Origin: Blautia sp. AF19-10LB
Lineage (GTDB): Bacteria; Bacillota; Clostridia; Lachnospirales; Lachnospiraceae
DNA length: 64,000 nucleotides
Direction of reading: 5' to 3'
NCBI RefSeq assembly: GCF_003461245.1
Contig: NZ_QTWS01000015.1
Span: 1-64,000 of the forward strand
In this document: positions 1-8,228 of the stretch, piece by piece
How positions within the stretch are numbered: the first letter of the stretch is position 1
Layout of the letters: every line of letters begins with the position of its first letter
Made by a program: the position numbers and the translations under genes
The notes under the pieces: generated by a model
Told to the model about the DNA's origin: nothing
Databases searched by the model: none
Seen by the model: only the letters and a program-made list of their open reading frames with translations

Positions 1-18
1 ATTTGCGCGCCTAACTCA

Positions 19-141
19 TCACTGGAAGTAACGAGAATGCGGCGCGCAGTTATTCAACATATTAAGGTAGCTATTTCGCTCTTCCTTTGGTATCTGAAGT
101 GCATCCATAGCCTGCTCTATGGTCCATCCCATACTTTCCAT
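19..141 (-). pseudogene. C-terminal remnant of an Rpn-type nuclease/transposase-like protein
   Basis: A 40-codon frame reads from an ATG at 141 to a TGA at 19. Its first 30 residues (MESMGWTIEQAMDALQIPKE and on to YLNMLNN) resemble the C-terminal helices of Rpn / PD-(D/E)XK 'putative transposase' proteins common in Lachnospiraceae; this match is from memory. A TAA stop lies in frame just upstream and no ribosome site precedes the ATG, so it is more likely a 5'-truncated relic than a gene. Its last codons run into an 8-base inverted repeat (4-11 and 41-48). Confidence 0.4.
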
Positions 142-194
142 CAATTTATAAAAAAATTATAACAAGCACATATAGCTTCGCACAAAGCATAGCA

Positions 195-1028
195 TTATTT
201 GCATAGTTTTTCCAGACGGTACATATCCTTCCGCCTGCTCTTTAATAATGGTAACTCTTCTCTTACCTGCTCTTCATAGTCAAGGTCCAGTTCTGTCAGA
301 AGTACGCCTTCTTTTTCATCCAGCATATCTATGACTCTGCCCCATGGATCTGTGACAATGGAATGTCCCCAGGAAATATATCCTGCGGATTCATCGCGCA
401 TTGGGGCGCAGCCTATCATGTAGATCTGGTTGTCCAGTGCTCTGGTTCGGAAGGACAGTTCCCAGTGTGCAGGACCTGTCGTCATATTGAAAGCCGCTGG
501 AACGAAGATTGCCTTTGCGCCATCATTTACCATCATCCGCGCAAGCTCAGGGAACCGAATATCAAAACATAGCATGACTCCCATCCTGCCAAACTCGGTA
601 TCAAAAACTGTATCATGATCTCCCGCCGTCAAAGTATCGGATTCCTTAAATGTCTGTCCACCTGTGACATCAATATCAAACAAATGCACCTTTCTGTGCT
701 TGCCAATCTGTTTTCCCTGCCTGTCAAAAATATAAGATGTATTGTAAACCTTTCCCTCAGCATCCTTCTCCGGCATTGAACCGCCGATAAGATAGATTCC
801 ATATTGTTTTGCGTATTCCGAAAGCTGCTGCCATACAGGCCCACCCTCTTCTTCTGCATAGACCGGGAAATTCTGCGTCTGATATGGACAGCAGAACATC
901 TCCGGAAGGATAACAAAATCCGGTTTCTCATCTTTTATCTTTTCAAGATATATTCCCGCTGTCCTGACATTCTGCATTTTGTCAGTCACTGTTGGCATCT
1001 GTATTGCTGCTACTTTTATTTTTGCCAT
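195..1028 (-). CDS. Carbon-nitrogen hydrolase (nitrilase family, omega-amidase-like)
   Basis: A cytoplasmic amidase of the nitrilase superfamily, 277 residues, close to the usual length. The catalytic triad is visible as Glu43 (in LPEMFCCPY), Lys113 (in GKHRKVHLF) and Cys154 (in GVMLCFDIRFPE). The CFDIRFPE context is typical of the Nit2/omega-amidase branch, which hydrolyses alpha-keto acid amides such as 2-oxoglutaramate; the exact substrate is inferred from family only. The ATG at 1028 is chosen over an upstream ATG at 1064 because a GAGGG ribosome site sits just before it and the protein then begins MAKIKVAAIQMP, as relatives do. It lies alone, divergent from the broken amino acid transporter. 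Confidence 0.88.
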   Translation of the reverse strand: MAKIKVAAIQMPTVTDKMQNVRTAGIYLEKIKDEKPDFVILPEMFCCPYQTQNFPVYAEEEGGPVWQQLSEYAKQYGIYLIGGSMPEKDAEGKVYNTSYIFDRQGKQIGKHRKVHLFDIDVTGGQTFKESDTLTAGDHDTVFDTEFGRMGVMLCFDIRFPELARMMVNDGAKAIFVPAAFNMTTGPAHWELSFRTRALDNQIYMIGCAPMRDESAGYISWGHSIVTDPWGRVIDMLDEKEGVLLTELDLDYEEQVREELPLLKSRRKDMYRLEKLCK

Positions 1029-1188
1029 TTTCTGTCCCTCTTTTACCTTTTTTGACATGTACATTTAAATGGTAGCATAAGCACCAATATCTGTACATAA
1101 ACTTTCTATAAAATATACTCTCTTCCCTCAAACTATGTTTTATTTATAGGACAATCCCTTTAATATGGTAAAATTTTAAAACATTCCA

Positions 1189-1217
1189 TTGACAGTGTGT
1201 TTTGGGAATGATAGAAC
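1189..1217 (+). promoter_or_regulatory. Putative sigma-A promoter of the amino acid transporter locus
   Basis: A perfect TTGACA at 1189-1194 is followed after 17 bases by TAGAAC at 1212-1217. The hairpin at 1232-1266 begins only a few bases after the expected start, so a transcript from here would meet it at once. Seen by eye only. Confidence 0.4.
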
Positions 1218-1231
1218 TGAAAAAAGCGACG

Positions 1232-1266
1232 AAGGCGTCAGTTTTTTTGTAAACTGCGCCTTTTTT
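1232..1266 (+). terminator. Leader hairpin with T run (terminator or attenuator) ahead of the amino acid transporter
   Basis: AAGGCG (1232-1237) plus AGTTT pair with AAACT plus CGCCTT (1257-1262), followed by six T at 1261-1266. It lies in the 5' leader, 30 bases before the first ATG, so it looks like an attenuator and not the end of an upstream gene (the nitrilase gene points away). No T-box specifier or T-box consensus was recognised. It may be a relic, as the genes behind it are broken. Confidence 0.55.
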
Positions 1267-1296
1267 CATTATTTAAAAGAAAAGGAGTGTTTCTCT

Positions 1297-2132
1297 ATGA
1301 AAAAGATGTGTTATTTATTAACAATGGGATTACTCGCAGGAAGCCTTACTGTTCCTGTATTTGCAGCTTCTGATGCAGAGACAGATAAGAAATGGACTAT
1401 CGCAACTGATACTGTATTCAAACCTTTTGAATACACAGATGACAGCGGTAATTTCGTAGGTATCGACGTAGACGTACTTGATGCGATCGCAAAAGATCAG
1501 AGCTTTGAATATGAGCTCAAGAGTCTTGGATGGGACGCTTCTATCGCTGCATGCCAGGCTGGACAGGCTGACGGTATGATCGCCGGCGCATCTATTACAG
1601 ATGAAAGAAAAGAAAGCGGTGAATACAACGAGATCATTGCCAAATACCTCGGAGAAGACGCAGTTCCGACAGAAGAAGCTGCTGATGACGCTGAGGCAGA
1701 TACAACAGAGGCTCCTGCTGAAGAGGAAGCTGCTCCTTGCAATGGGACAGACCCTGCTTCTTGCTTTATGCGGTCTGTTTTTTGCCTGTATTCTGGGTAT
1801 GTTTTTTGGTTTGTTAAGTGTACTTAAGAATAAAGCCTGCAGAATCATATCTTCTATTTTTGTTGATGTTATCCGAGGCGTTCCTATGATCGTCCTCGCG
1901 TATTTTATTTATTTCGGTGTTCCTTACTGTCTGAACAATATGATGGGATTCAGTTTTACCCTGACAGCACTTCAGGCCGGAACTGGTCAACACTGCAAAG
2001 AACGTTGTTGCCAATTCTTTCATGTCCTTCCAGACATGGGGTATTGTTGCGATCATGTACCTGATCGTCATCACAATCCTGTCCAAAATCGCAAAAGTCT
2101 TAGAAAGGAGATTAAACCGTGGCCGTAAATAA
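1297..2132 (+). pseudogene. Broken amino acid ABC transporter binding protein-permease fusion
   Basis: The reading starts at an ATG at 1297 behind AAAGGAG with a signal peptide (MKKMCYLLTMGLLAGSLT, then VFA) and the first lobe of a family-3 solute-binding protein. After ITDERKESG it jumps to the family's C-terminal stretch (EYNEIIAKYLGE), so about 115 residues of the second lobe appear to be missing. Near 1738 the frame shifts by one and a GlnP-type permease follows (GQTLLLALCGLFFACILG), which again jumps near 1980 from TALQAG to a different frame reading NTAKNVVANSFMSFQTWG and ending at TAA 2130-2132. Binding protein/permease fusions of this kind are known in Firmicutes. As written it cannot make a working transporter; assembly error is the alternative. 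Confidence 0.8.
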
Positions 2133-2866
2133 AGACAACGTCAAAATCCACGTATCACATTTGAAAAAAAACTTCGGCTCTCTGGAAGTCCTGAAGGATA
2201 TCTCCACAGACATTCATGAAGGTGAAGTAGTCGTTATCATCGGACCTTCCGGAAGCGGTAAATCTACTTTCCTGCGCTGCATGAACAAGCTCGAAGAGAT
2301 TACCGCCGGAGAAGTGATCGTAGATGGACACAATCTTACAGACAAACATATTGATATCAATAAAGTCCGTGAAAATGTAGAAATGGTATTCCAGCATTTC
2401 AATCTTTTCCCGCATATGAATGTCACACAGAACCTGATGCTCGCTCCGGTAGAACTGAAAAAAGCTACCAAGGATGAAGCCAGACAGCGCGCCATCCACA
2501 TGCTGGAAAAAGTCGGCATGGCCGACAAAGCTGACACATATCCAGAGCAGCTTTCCGGTGGGCAGAAGCAGCGTGTAGCGATCGCACGTGCCCTCTGCAT
2601 GACTCCTGATATCATGCTTTTTGATGAGCCAACCAGTGCTCTCGACCCGGAAATGGTTGGTGAAGTTCTTCAGGTTATGAAGCAGCTCGCCGCCGATGGC
2701 ATGACAATGGTGATCGTAACCCATGAAATGGGCTTCGCCCGCGAAGTTGCCCGACCGGGTTATCTTCATGGATGGCGGTTACATCGTAGAGGAAGGCTCC
2801 CCACAGGAAGTTCTCCTGAATCCACAGGAAGCACGAACAATTGATTTCCTGAATAAAGTATTGTAA
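2119..2866 (+). pseudogene. Frameshifted polar amino acid ABC transporter ATPase (GlnQ type)
   Basis: Begins at a GTG (2119) behind GAAAGGAG, overlapping the end of the permease reading by 14 bases. Walker A (GPSGSGKST), the signature LSGGQKQR and Walker B (IMLFDEP) are intact, and the protein follows the GlnQ/GltL pattern up to GFAREVA. At 2750-2752 there are three C where two would keep the frame; removing one restores [19 protein letters not shown] and the expected end at 2866. As read, the protein instead ends at 2844 with an unrelated tail, having lost only the last 40 or so residues. It might keep partial ATPase fold, but its membrane partner is also broken. Confidence 0.82.
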
Positions 2867-2868
2867 TA

Positions 2869-2914
2869 AAAAATAGACGTCTGTCTCTTATACGAGATAA
2901 ACGTCTATTTTTTA
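2869..2914. terminator. Bidirectional terminator between convergent genes
   Basis: A 12-base perfect stem (AAAATAGACGT type) pairs 2869-2880 with 2901-2912, with an A run on one side and a T run on the other. It can end both the ATPase reading on the plus strand and the sugar permease operon on the minus strand. Confidence 0.85.
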
Positions 2915-2924
2915 TTAATCGTTT

Positions 2925-3746
2925 TTACTCTTTCACCGCACCGGAAGTCATTCCACCAACGATGTATTTCTGGCCGATCATGTAAACAATGATAACCGGA
3001 ATACAGGTAAGTACGATATCTGCGAAGATGTAGTTCCAGTAGCTCTTGTTCTTTCCGAAGAACTGGTATACTGCCATGGTCATCGGGAAGAGTTTGCTCT
3101 TGCTGGACAGGTACAGAGGTGTAAGGAAATCGCTCCATACTGTCATGAACTGCAGGATAAAGCAGGTTACAAGTGTTGGTTTCATAAGCGGCATGATGAT
3201 CTTGAAGAACAGGCTCAGAGGTCCTGCACCATCAATAACCGCTGCCTCGTCCAATTCAACCGGAATGGATATTACGAAGTTTCGGATCGTAAATACACAG
3301 AACGGTATCATCGCACTCGTAAATACCATGACAATACCAACTCGTGTATCGTTCAGGTTTAAAGCACTCAAAACTCTTACCAGAGTTACATAGTTGACCG
3401 GGAAGAACAGTCCGCAGAGAACGAAGTAATACAGGAATGTATTTAACTTTGTTCTGTTACGGCACATTACAAATGCTGCCATCGCACACAGTACAACACC
3501 AAGTGTAGTTGCTACCAGAGCATACAGTAAACTGTTTGCAAATCCCTGGATCAGATTACCTTTTTTGATAACCTCTGCGTAGTTTGAGAATACCCATTTG
3601 GTCGGAAGCGCAAGACTCATTCTTGCGGCCTCTCCTTTATCCTTGAAGGAATTGATAAGTACCATGTAAAATGGAAGTACAACTGTCAGGCACAGAAGGA
3701 TGCAGACAATATGCTTCAACACGTTTTGAACTTTTTGCTTTTTCAT
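2925..3746 (-). CDS. Carbohydrate ABC transporter permease (MalG/CUT1 type)
   Basis: Inner-membrane permease of a CUT1 sugar importer, 273 residues with about six hydrophobic helices. The cytoplasmic EAA loop that docks to the ATPase is present at about residues 164-190 (ELDEAAVIDGAG). Its ATG overlaps the stop of the preceding permease gene by one base (TAATG), so the two are translationally coupled. It is last in the operon binding protein - MalF type - MalG type. No ATPase gene is present nearby, which is usual for CUT1 systems of Firmicutes that share an MsmK-like ATPase. The sugar is unknown; the neighbouring GH31 enzyme suggests an alpha-linked oligosaccharide. Confidence 0.92.
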   Translation of the reverse strand: MKKQKVQNVLKHIVCILLCLTVVLPFYMVLINSFKDKGEAARMSLALPTKWVFSNYAEVIKKGNLIQGFANSLLYALVATTLGVVLCAMAAFVMCRNRTKLNTFLYYFVLCGLFFPVNYVTLVRVLSALNLNDTRVGIVMVFTSAMIPFCVFTIRNFVISIPVELDEAAVIDGAGPLSLFFKIIMPLMKPTLVTCFILQFMTVWSDFLTPLYLSSKSKLFPMTMAVYQFFGKNKSYWNYIFADIVLTCIPVIIVYMIGQKYIVGGMTSGAVKE

Positions 3747-4627
3747 TACTGCTGTACCTCCTGTTTACTCATTTTCTTAACAATACCTACACCGATGATC
3801 GCCGTAATGATAAGAAGGATCGTATTCAATGCAGAAGACATTCCATACTGACCTCTGGAGTAAAGCTGGAATGCATAAGTTGTAAGAACCTCTGTTGCAT
3901 GTCCAGGACCGCCGTTTGTAAGAACGTAAACGATATCGAATACTTTCAGACCATATGTAATACCAAATACAAGGTTGATCATGATAGAACCTGTAAGCAT
4001 TGGAAGTGTTACATAGCGAAGTCTCTGCCAGAAGTTTGCACCGTCGATCTCAGCAGCTTCATAGTAGGATTTCGGAATCGTATTCAGACCTGCGAGGAAA
4101 ATAGTCATAACATAACCAATACCTCTCCAGGCATCTACACCGTAAATGGATTTCCATACAACACCCAGATCAGAAAGCCATTTCTGTTTCAGGATTCCGA
4201 GATGCAGTGCATCCAGGATCGTATTCAGAAGTCCTGTATTGTAATTGAGGATAGATTTAAAAATCAGACCGATAATTACAAATGGAAGAATAGATGGCAG
4301 ATATAACAGAGTTCTGTAAAGTCCTTTTCCTCTTAAGCCTTCCTGAAGCATGATTGCGATCATAAGTGCCGGGATCAGTTTTACAATGTTAGAAATGATC
4401 GTAAATTTAAGTGTATTCCCAATTCCACTTAAATAGCCTTTGTTTGATGTCAGAATTTCTTTAAAGTTCTGCAGTCCTACAAAATGTGTACCATTCAGGA
4501 CACTTCTGGAATTCCAGTCTGTAAAGGAATATCCTACACCCATTGCACTTGGAAGCAGGAAAAAGATTACATACAATACCAGCGGCAGCACCAGAAACCA
4601 CCAGGGATATATTTTTTTCTTATTCAC
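3746..4627 (-). CDS. Carbohydrate ABC transporter permease (MalF/UgpA type)
   Basis: Membrane permease of the same CUT1 importer, 293 residues. It has an N-terminal hydrophobic helix (WWFLVLPLVLYVIFFLLPS), about six helices in all, and the EAA loop in the C-terminal half (SYYEAAEIDGANFWQ). Both permeases of a CUT1 pair carry this loop, and this one pairs with the MalG-type protein encoded immediately downstream. A GGAGGTAAC-type ribosome site precedes the ATG at 4627. It is separated by about 145 bases from the binding protein gene upstream, so transcription is probably shared. Confidence 0.92.
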   Translation of the reverse strand: MNKKKIYPWWFLVLPLVLYVIFFLLPSAMGVGYSFTDWNSRSVLNGTHFVGLQNFKEILTSNKGYLSGIGNTLKFTIISNIVKLIPALMIAIMLQEGLRGKGLYRTLLYLPSILPFVIIGLIFKSILNYNTGLLNTILDALHLGILKQKWLSDLGVVWKSIYGVDAWRGIGYVMTIFLAGLNTIPKSYYEAAEIDGANFWQRLRYVTLPMLTGSIMINLVFGITYGLKVFDIVYVLTNGGPGHATEVLTTYAFQLYSRGQYGMSSALNTILLIITAIIGVGIVKKMSKQEVQQ

Positions 4628-4773
4628 TGAAGTTACCTCCTGTTCTCTTAGCAGCCAGATTAATCAAGTCACAAGGATAATCTTCTTATTTACTCCTTTA
4701 GCAGACAGTGCGAAGGATTTTACTCCCTCGCACTGAAGAATTACCCTTATTTCACAACGTTTTTATCTGAAAT

Positions 4774-6099
4774 TTATTCCCAGTTTTCATCTCCGACAGT
4801 TTTTGCTGCTTCTGCACGGTTGGTATCCATGTTTGCAAGAACATCGTTTGCTTCCATTTCACCCTGGCAGAATGCGATCATATCCTGTCCAAACTGCATC
4901 CAGTAGTCGTTTGTATATTTTGTACCATTCTGAAGTACAGATACGCTCATTTTATCTTTGTCTACAGTCTCAAGGAATTCTTCCTCTTCTGGCAGCCAGT
5001 GCTGTTCCAGATTGTCATCGTTTACATCAAGGTTTGTGTAAGCCGGTGAGTTGTCAAGGATTTCCTGAAGGCTTTCTGTTGTTGTTACGAAGTTGAAGAA
5101 TTCTCTTACAAGGTCTTCATGCTCTGTTCCTTTGTATCCGAACATTGTCGGGCCAGCCGGGCTGGTTGGATACCAGGTATTGTCTCCAAGAGGAATCAGG
5201 AACATTCCATATTCATCTTCGGAACCTGTGTCATCTTTGATCTGTTTGATGTAACTGGAGTTTGCCATTGCCATTGCACATGTTCTGTCGCCAAATTCAT
5301 TTGACATGTTTGTGCTGTCTGTTCCGATCCAGTCCTCTCCGAAGTAGCCTGCATCAGAGAGTTCTTTGAACTCGTTCAGAACTTCAAGCATTTTTTCATT
5401 ATCAGCAAATGTTGCCTGGTTTGTATTCAGAGCATCGTACAGTCCTGGTGTTGCTTCTTCATAAACTCCACCGATCTGGAAGAATGCGAGCTGATGCTGC
5501 CATCCGTCTGCTCCTGGCATGAACCATGGAGTGATTCCTGTATCTGCGATCTTTGCGCAGAGGTCTTTGAGTTCTGCATATGTGGTTGGAACTTCCCAGC
5601 CATTTTCTTCAAACAGAGTTTTATTGTAAAGCATTACGTACTCCGGAGAATTGTTCCAAACCTGAAGTCCGTATAATTTATCGTTGTATGTGCAGGATGC
5701 TTTTCTTGTTTCCGGCATAAGGTTTTCCCAGTCAGCTCCTGTAAAATCGATACAGTATTTCTCCGGGTCAACGATGGTTGATTCAATTGCAAATGGATTG
5801 GACTGGATCCAGAAAACATCCGCACAGGAATCTGTTGCCAGTTTTGACTGAAGAAGATCAGAATACTGATCTGCCGGGATTGTCTGAAGGTCAACGGTTA
5901 CATCGTATGTATCCTCAAAACGCTCCAGTGTCTCATCATAACGGTTATCCATCCAGCCTGCGGATACCAGAATGCTTAATTCCTCTCCTGCAAAATCTTT
6001 GGTATCATCTGCTGCAAATACATTCACGCTAAGACCTGCTGTCATAGATGCTACCATTGCTGTTGCACATGCAACTGCCCAAAATCTCTTTCTCAACAT
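4774..6099 (-). CDS. Extracellular sugar-binding protein of the ABC importer (family 1)
   Basis: Secreted ligand-binding component of the sugar importer, 441 residues, the usual length. The N-terminus has basic residues, a hydrophobic core and a VFA-ADD cleavage-like site; no lipobox cysteine is seen, so attachment to the membrane is not evident, unlike most Gram-positive binding proteins. The body has the family-1 pattern (ELSILVSAGWMDNRYDE at the start of the mature protein, later ADVFWIQSNPFA). It is the first gene of the operon and has a strong AAAGGAGG ribosome site. The divergent region upstream holds repeated motifs that could bind the neighbouring YesN-type regulator. Confidence 0.9.
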   Translation of the reverse strand: MLRKRFWAVACATAMVASMTAGLSVNVFAADDTKDFAGEELSILVSAGWMDNRYDETLERFEDTYDVTVDLQTIPADQYSDLLQSKLATDSCADVFWIQSNPFAIESTIVDPEKYCIDFTGADWENLMPETRKASCTYNDKLYGLQVWNNSPEYVMLYNKTLFEENGWEVPTTYAELKDLCAKIADTGITPWFMPGADGWQHQLAFFQIGGVYEEATPGLYDALNTNQATFADNEKMLEVLNEFKELSDAGYFGEDWIGTDSTNMSNEFGDRTCAMAMANSSYIKQIKDDTGSEDEYGMFLIPLGDNTWYPTSPAGPTMFGYKGTEHEDLVREFFNFVTTTESLQEILDNSPAYTNLDVNDDNLEQHWLPEEEEFLETVDKDKMSVSVLQNGTKYTNDYWMQFGQDMIAFCQGEMEANDVLANMDTNRAEAAKTVGDENWE

Positions 6100-6196
6100 A
6101 AAAAACTTCCTCCTTTTAATTTGTTTTTGTCACGTCCTTGATGAAATAAGTTTATCAGTAACTGTGTTTTTTATCCATGGACAAAGCCATTCTGTA

Positions 6197-6386
6197 TTTG
6201 TACTTTTTTCACATTTTTGTATGCTATTTTCACATCATTCTACTAGGTTGCACAATTTATAATGTATATTTTTGACCATTTTTACCAGTTTCGCTTTTTG
6301 TCATTTGTACTTTTTACATAAACATGTTATAATTTCGACGAAATACTTTTGACATGTCCTGAAAAACCATTGGTACTTTTTTTACA
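6197..6386. promoter_or_regulatory. Divergent regulatory region with four copies of a GTACTTTTT-type motif
   Basis: Between the binding protein and kinase genes a similar word occurs four times in the same orientation: TTTGTACTTTTTTCACA (6197-6213), TTTGTATGCTATTTTCACA (6216-6234), TTTGTACTTTTTACATA (6304-6320) and TTGGTACTTTTTTTACA (6370-6386). The first two are neighbours about 19 bases apart, as expected for the paired direct half-sites of AraC-type regulators. The third overlaps the likely -35 of the kinase promoter. A role as operator for the YesN-like regulator encoded here is inferred. Confidence 0.5.
6305..6333 (+). promoter_or_regulatory. Putative promoter of the two-component genes
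   Basis: TTGTAC at 6305-6310, a 17-base spacer and a perfect TATAAT at 6328-6333, about 65 bases ahead of the kinase ATG at 6399. Confidence 0.55.
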
Positions 6387-6398
6387 GGAGGCGTATAT

Positions 6399-8210
6399 AT
6401 GAAACAACGCAGCTTACAGTCTAAACTTTTTATCGCCTATCTCGGAATGGCAAGTCTGATCCTGTTTGCTTTTGCAGCATTTTTTTATCTCTTTGTATCA
6501 GGACGACTGAAGGAAAGTCAGATCAGTGCCATGAACACCCTGAATTCCAGTTTCAAAACACAGGTAGACTCTGCTATCCTTGACCTGGACACAGTATCCG
6601 TCAATATCAACTACAGTAATATGTCCAAGAGTATCCTCGATCAGAAATTTGATCTCAATATCTCTGACAGTATGCTCTCCGATATGTCTGATCTTTTTAT
6701 TTCTCTCAGCGGAACTGAATTAAAAGCTGATCAGGTGAATCTGTACGATTTTTCCGGATATGTACTTCAGGCAGGACTTTCCACCATGGTAAAAAAAACG
6801 GACGATTCTCGCACCGAATGGCTGCAGAAAGCCCGGGAAGCAGATGGCAGAAAAGTAATCACCAATCCCTATCTTACCTATGAATATTCCAAGTCGGCGA
6901 AATATTCTCAGTGGATGATCTCTGTCTACCGCTCTTTCACAAATCAGTACCGCCGCAGTGTAGGCGTAATTGAAACAGCCAAACAGTGCAAATCCATTTT
7001 TAAAAGTATCATTTCCTACGAGAAGAAAAATCATGATGATGCAGCCAGTGTATATGTATTTAATCAGGATGGTGATCTGATCTATCCTTACGATATTTCA
7101 GACAGTGAAAGTTCCAAACTCCAGGACTATTACACATTGACAGATTCATCTCAGACTTCTTCCAGGCTTACCAGCCCTCTGACAGGCAAGGACGAATATG
7201 CGGCAAGAATTGACTCCGGCTACACTGGATTTACTTACCTCACGGTTCAGTCAAAATCAGCCATACTTGCACCGGTATATCAGATGCTCCAGATCCTTCT
7301 GGCAGTTGTTGCTGCTTTTCTTCTGGCTTCTGTTATTGTTTCATACAGGCTGTCCCGTTCTGTTGTCAAACCGGTCAAGCATCTGAAACATATCATTCAG
7401 CGAATGGAGCTGGACACTCTTGGTCAGGAAAAGGTCACTTCCTATCCTGTCTCTGTCAATGAACTTGAGGAACTTTACCAGGCATTTCAGTTTATGAGCG
7501 ATAATCTGAAGGATTCCATGGTAAAACTCACACAGGCAAAAGAACAGGAAATGCACGCTCGAAATATGGCTCTGCAGACACAGATCAACCCGCATTTTTA
7601 TTACAACTCACTGTCAAGTATCATGGTTCTTGCGGAAAACGGTGATAATGACACAGTTGCCAAAATGTGCCGGAATCTTTCTCTGATCATGCGCTATATT
7701 ACAGATACAGGCAACACGACCGTATCTCTTGCTGATGAGCTGGATTATGTTCAGAAATATCTGTACTGTATGAAAGTCCGTTATCAGTCCAGTCTGAACT
7801 ACAATATTGATGTAGATGAAAGCCTTCTTTCTGAGGAGGTTCCCAAGCTGCTGATCCAGCCACTCGTAGAAAATGCTATCAAATATGGTTCCAACTGTGC
7901 ACCACCATGGATGATCTCCGTCAGCAGTGTTATCGCGGAAAACTACTGGAAGATCACCGTCACAGATAACGGTCCCGGATTTTCTGAGGAAGCATGTCAG
8001 AAGATCGCACAGAATCTTGCCAAAGCAGACCAGAATCCAGGTCTTCCTGAACTCAAGATCAACGGTCTGGGAACTGTAAATGTTTATCTCAGATGGAAGA
8101 TTTTCTGCAACGGCAAAATCATTTTTGAATATGGAAACACCGAGGACGGACACGGAATTGTATCCATAGGACGTTATATATCAGAGGGTCAAGAAACAAC
8201 TCAGTATTAA
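6399..8210 (+). CDS. Sensor histidine kinase, YesM family
   Basis: Membrane sensor kinase of 603 residues, paired with the response regulator that follows. One transmembrane helix lies near residues 12-34 and a second near 290-312, bracketing an extracellular sensor region of Cache type. A HAMP-like linker follows, then the His_kinase motif INPHFYYNSLSS with the phospho-accepting histidine, and a HATPase_c domain with LVENAIKYG (N box) and DNGPGF (G1 box). YesM/YesN pairs typically sense extracellular sugars or sugar-loaded binding proteins and switch on an adjacent importer; the location next to the CUT1 operon supports this. Ribosome site ACAGGAGGCG. Confidence 0.93.
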   Translation: MKQRSLQSKLFIAYLGMASLILFAFAAFFYLFVSGRLKESQISAMNTLNSSFKTQVDSAILDLDTVSVNINYSNMSKSILDQKFDLNISDSMLSDMSDLFISLSGTELKADQVNLYDFSGYVLQAGLSTMVKKTDDSRTEWLQKAREADGRKVITNPYLTYEYSKSAKYSQWMISVYRSFTNQYRRSVGVIETAKQCKSIFKSIISYEKKNHDDAASVYVFNQDGDLIYPYDISDSESSKLQDYYTLTDSSQTSSRLTSPLTGKDEYAARIDSGYTGFTYLTVQSKSAILAPVYQMLQILLAVVAAFLLASVIVSYRLSRSVVKPVKHLKHIIQRMELDTLGQEKVTSYPVSVNELEELYQAFQFMSDNLKDSMVKLTQAKEQEMHARNMALQTQINPHFYYNSLSSIMVLAENGDNDTVAKMCRNLSLIMRYITDTGNTTVSLADELDYVQKYLYCMKVRYQSSLNYNIDVDESLLSEEVPKLLIQPLVENAIKYGSNCAPPWMISVSSVIAENYWKITVTDNGPGFSEEACQKIAQNLAKADQNPGLPELKINGLGTVNVYLRWKIFCNGKIIFEYGNTEDGHGIVSIGRYISEGQETTQY

Positions 8211-8228
8211 TAAGAGAAAGGAACTATC

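Noticed and set aside
1187..1296. T-box or other known riboswitch in the transporter leader
   Set aside because: No T-box consensus or other known aptamer core was found; only a terminator-like hairpin is supported.
2925..6099. Idea that the sugar importer is defective because no ATPase gene is present
   Set aside because: CUT1 importers of Firmicutes commonly share one ATPase encoded elsewhere, and all three genes here look intact.
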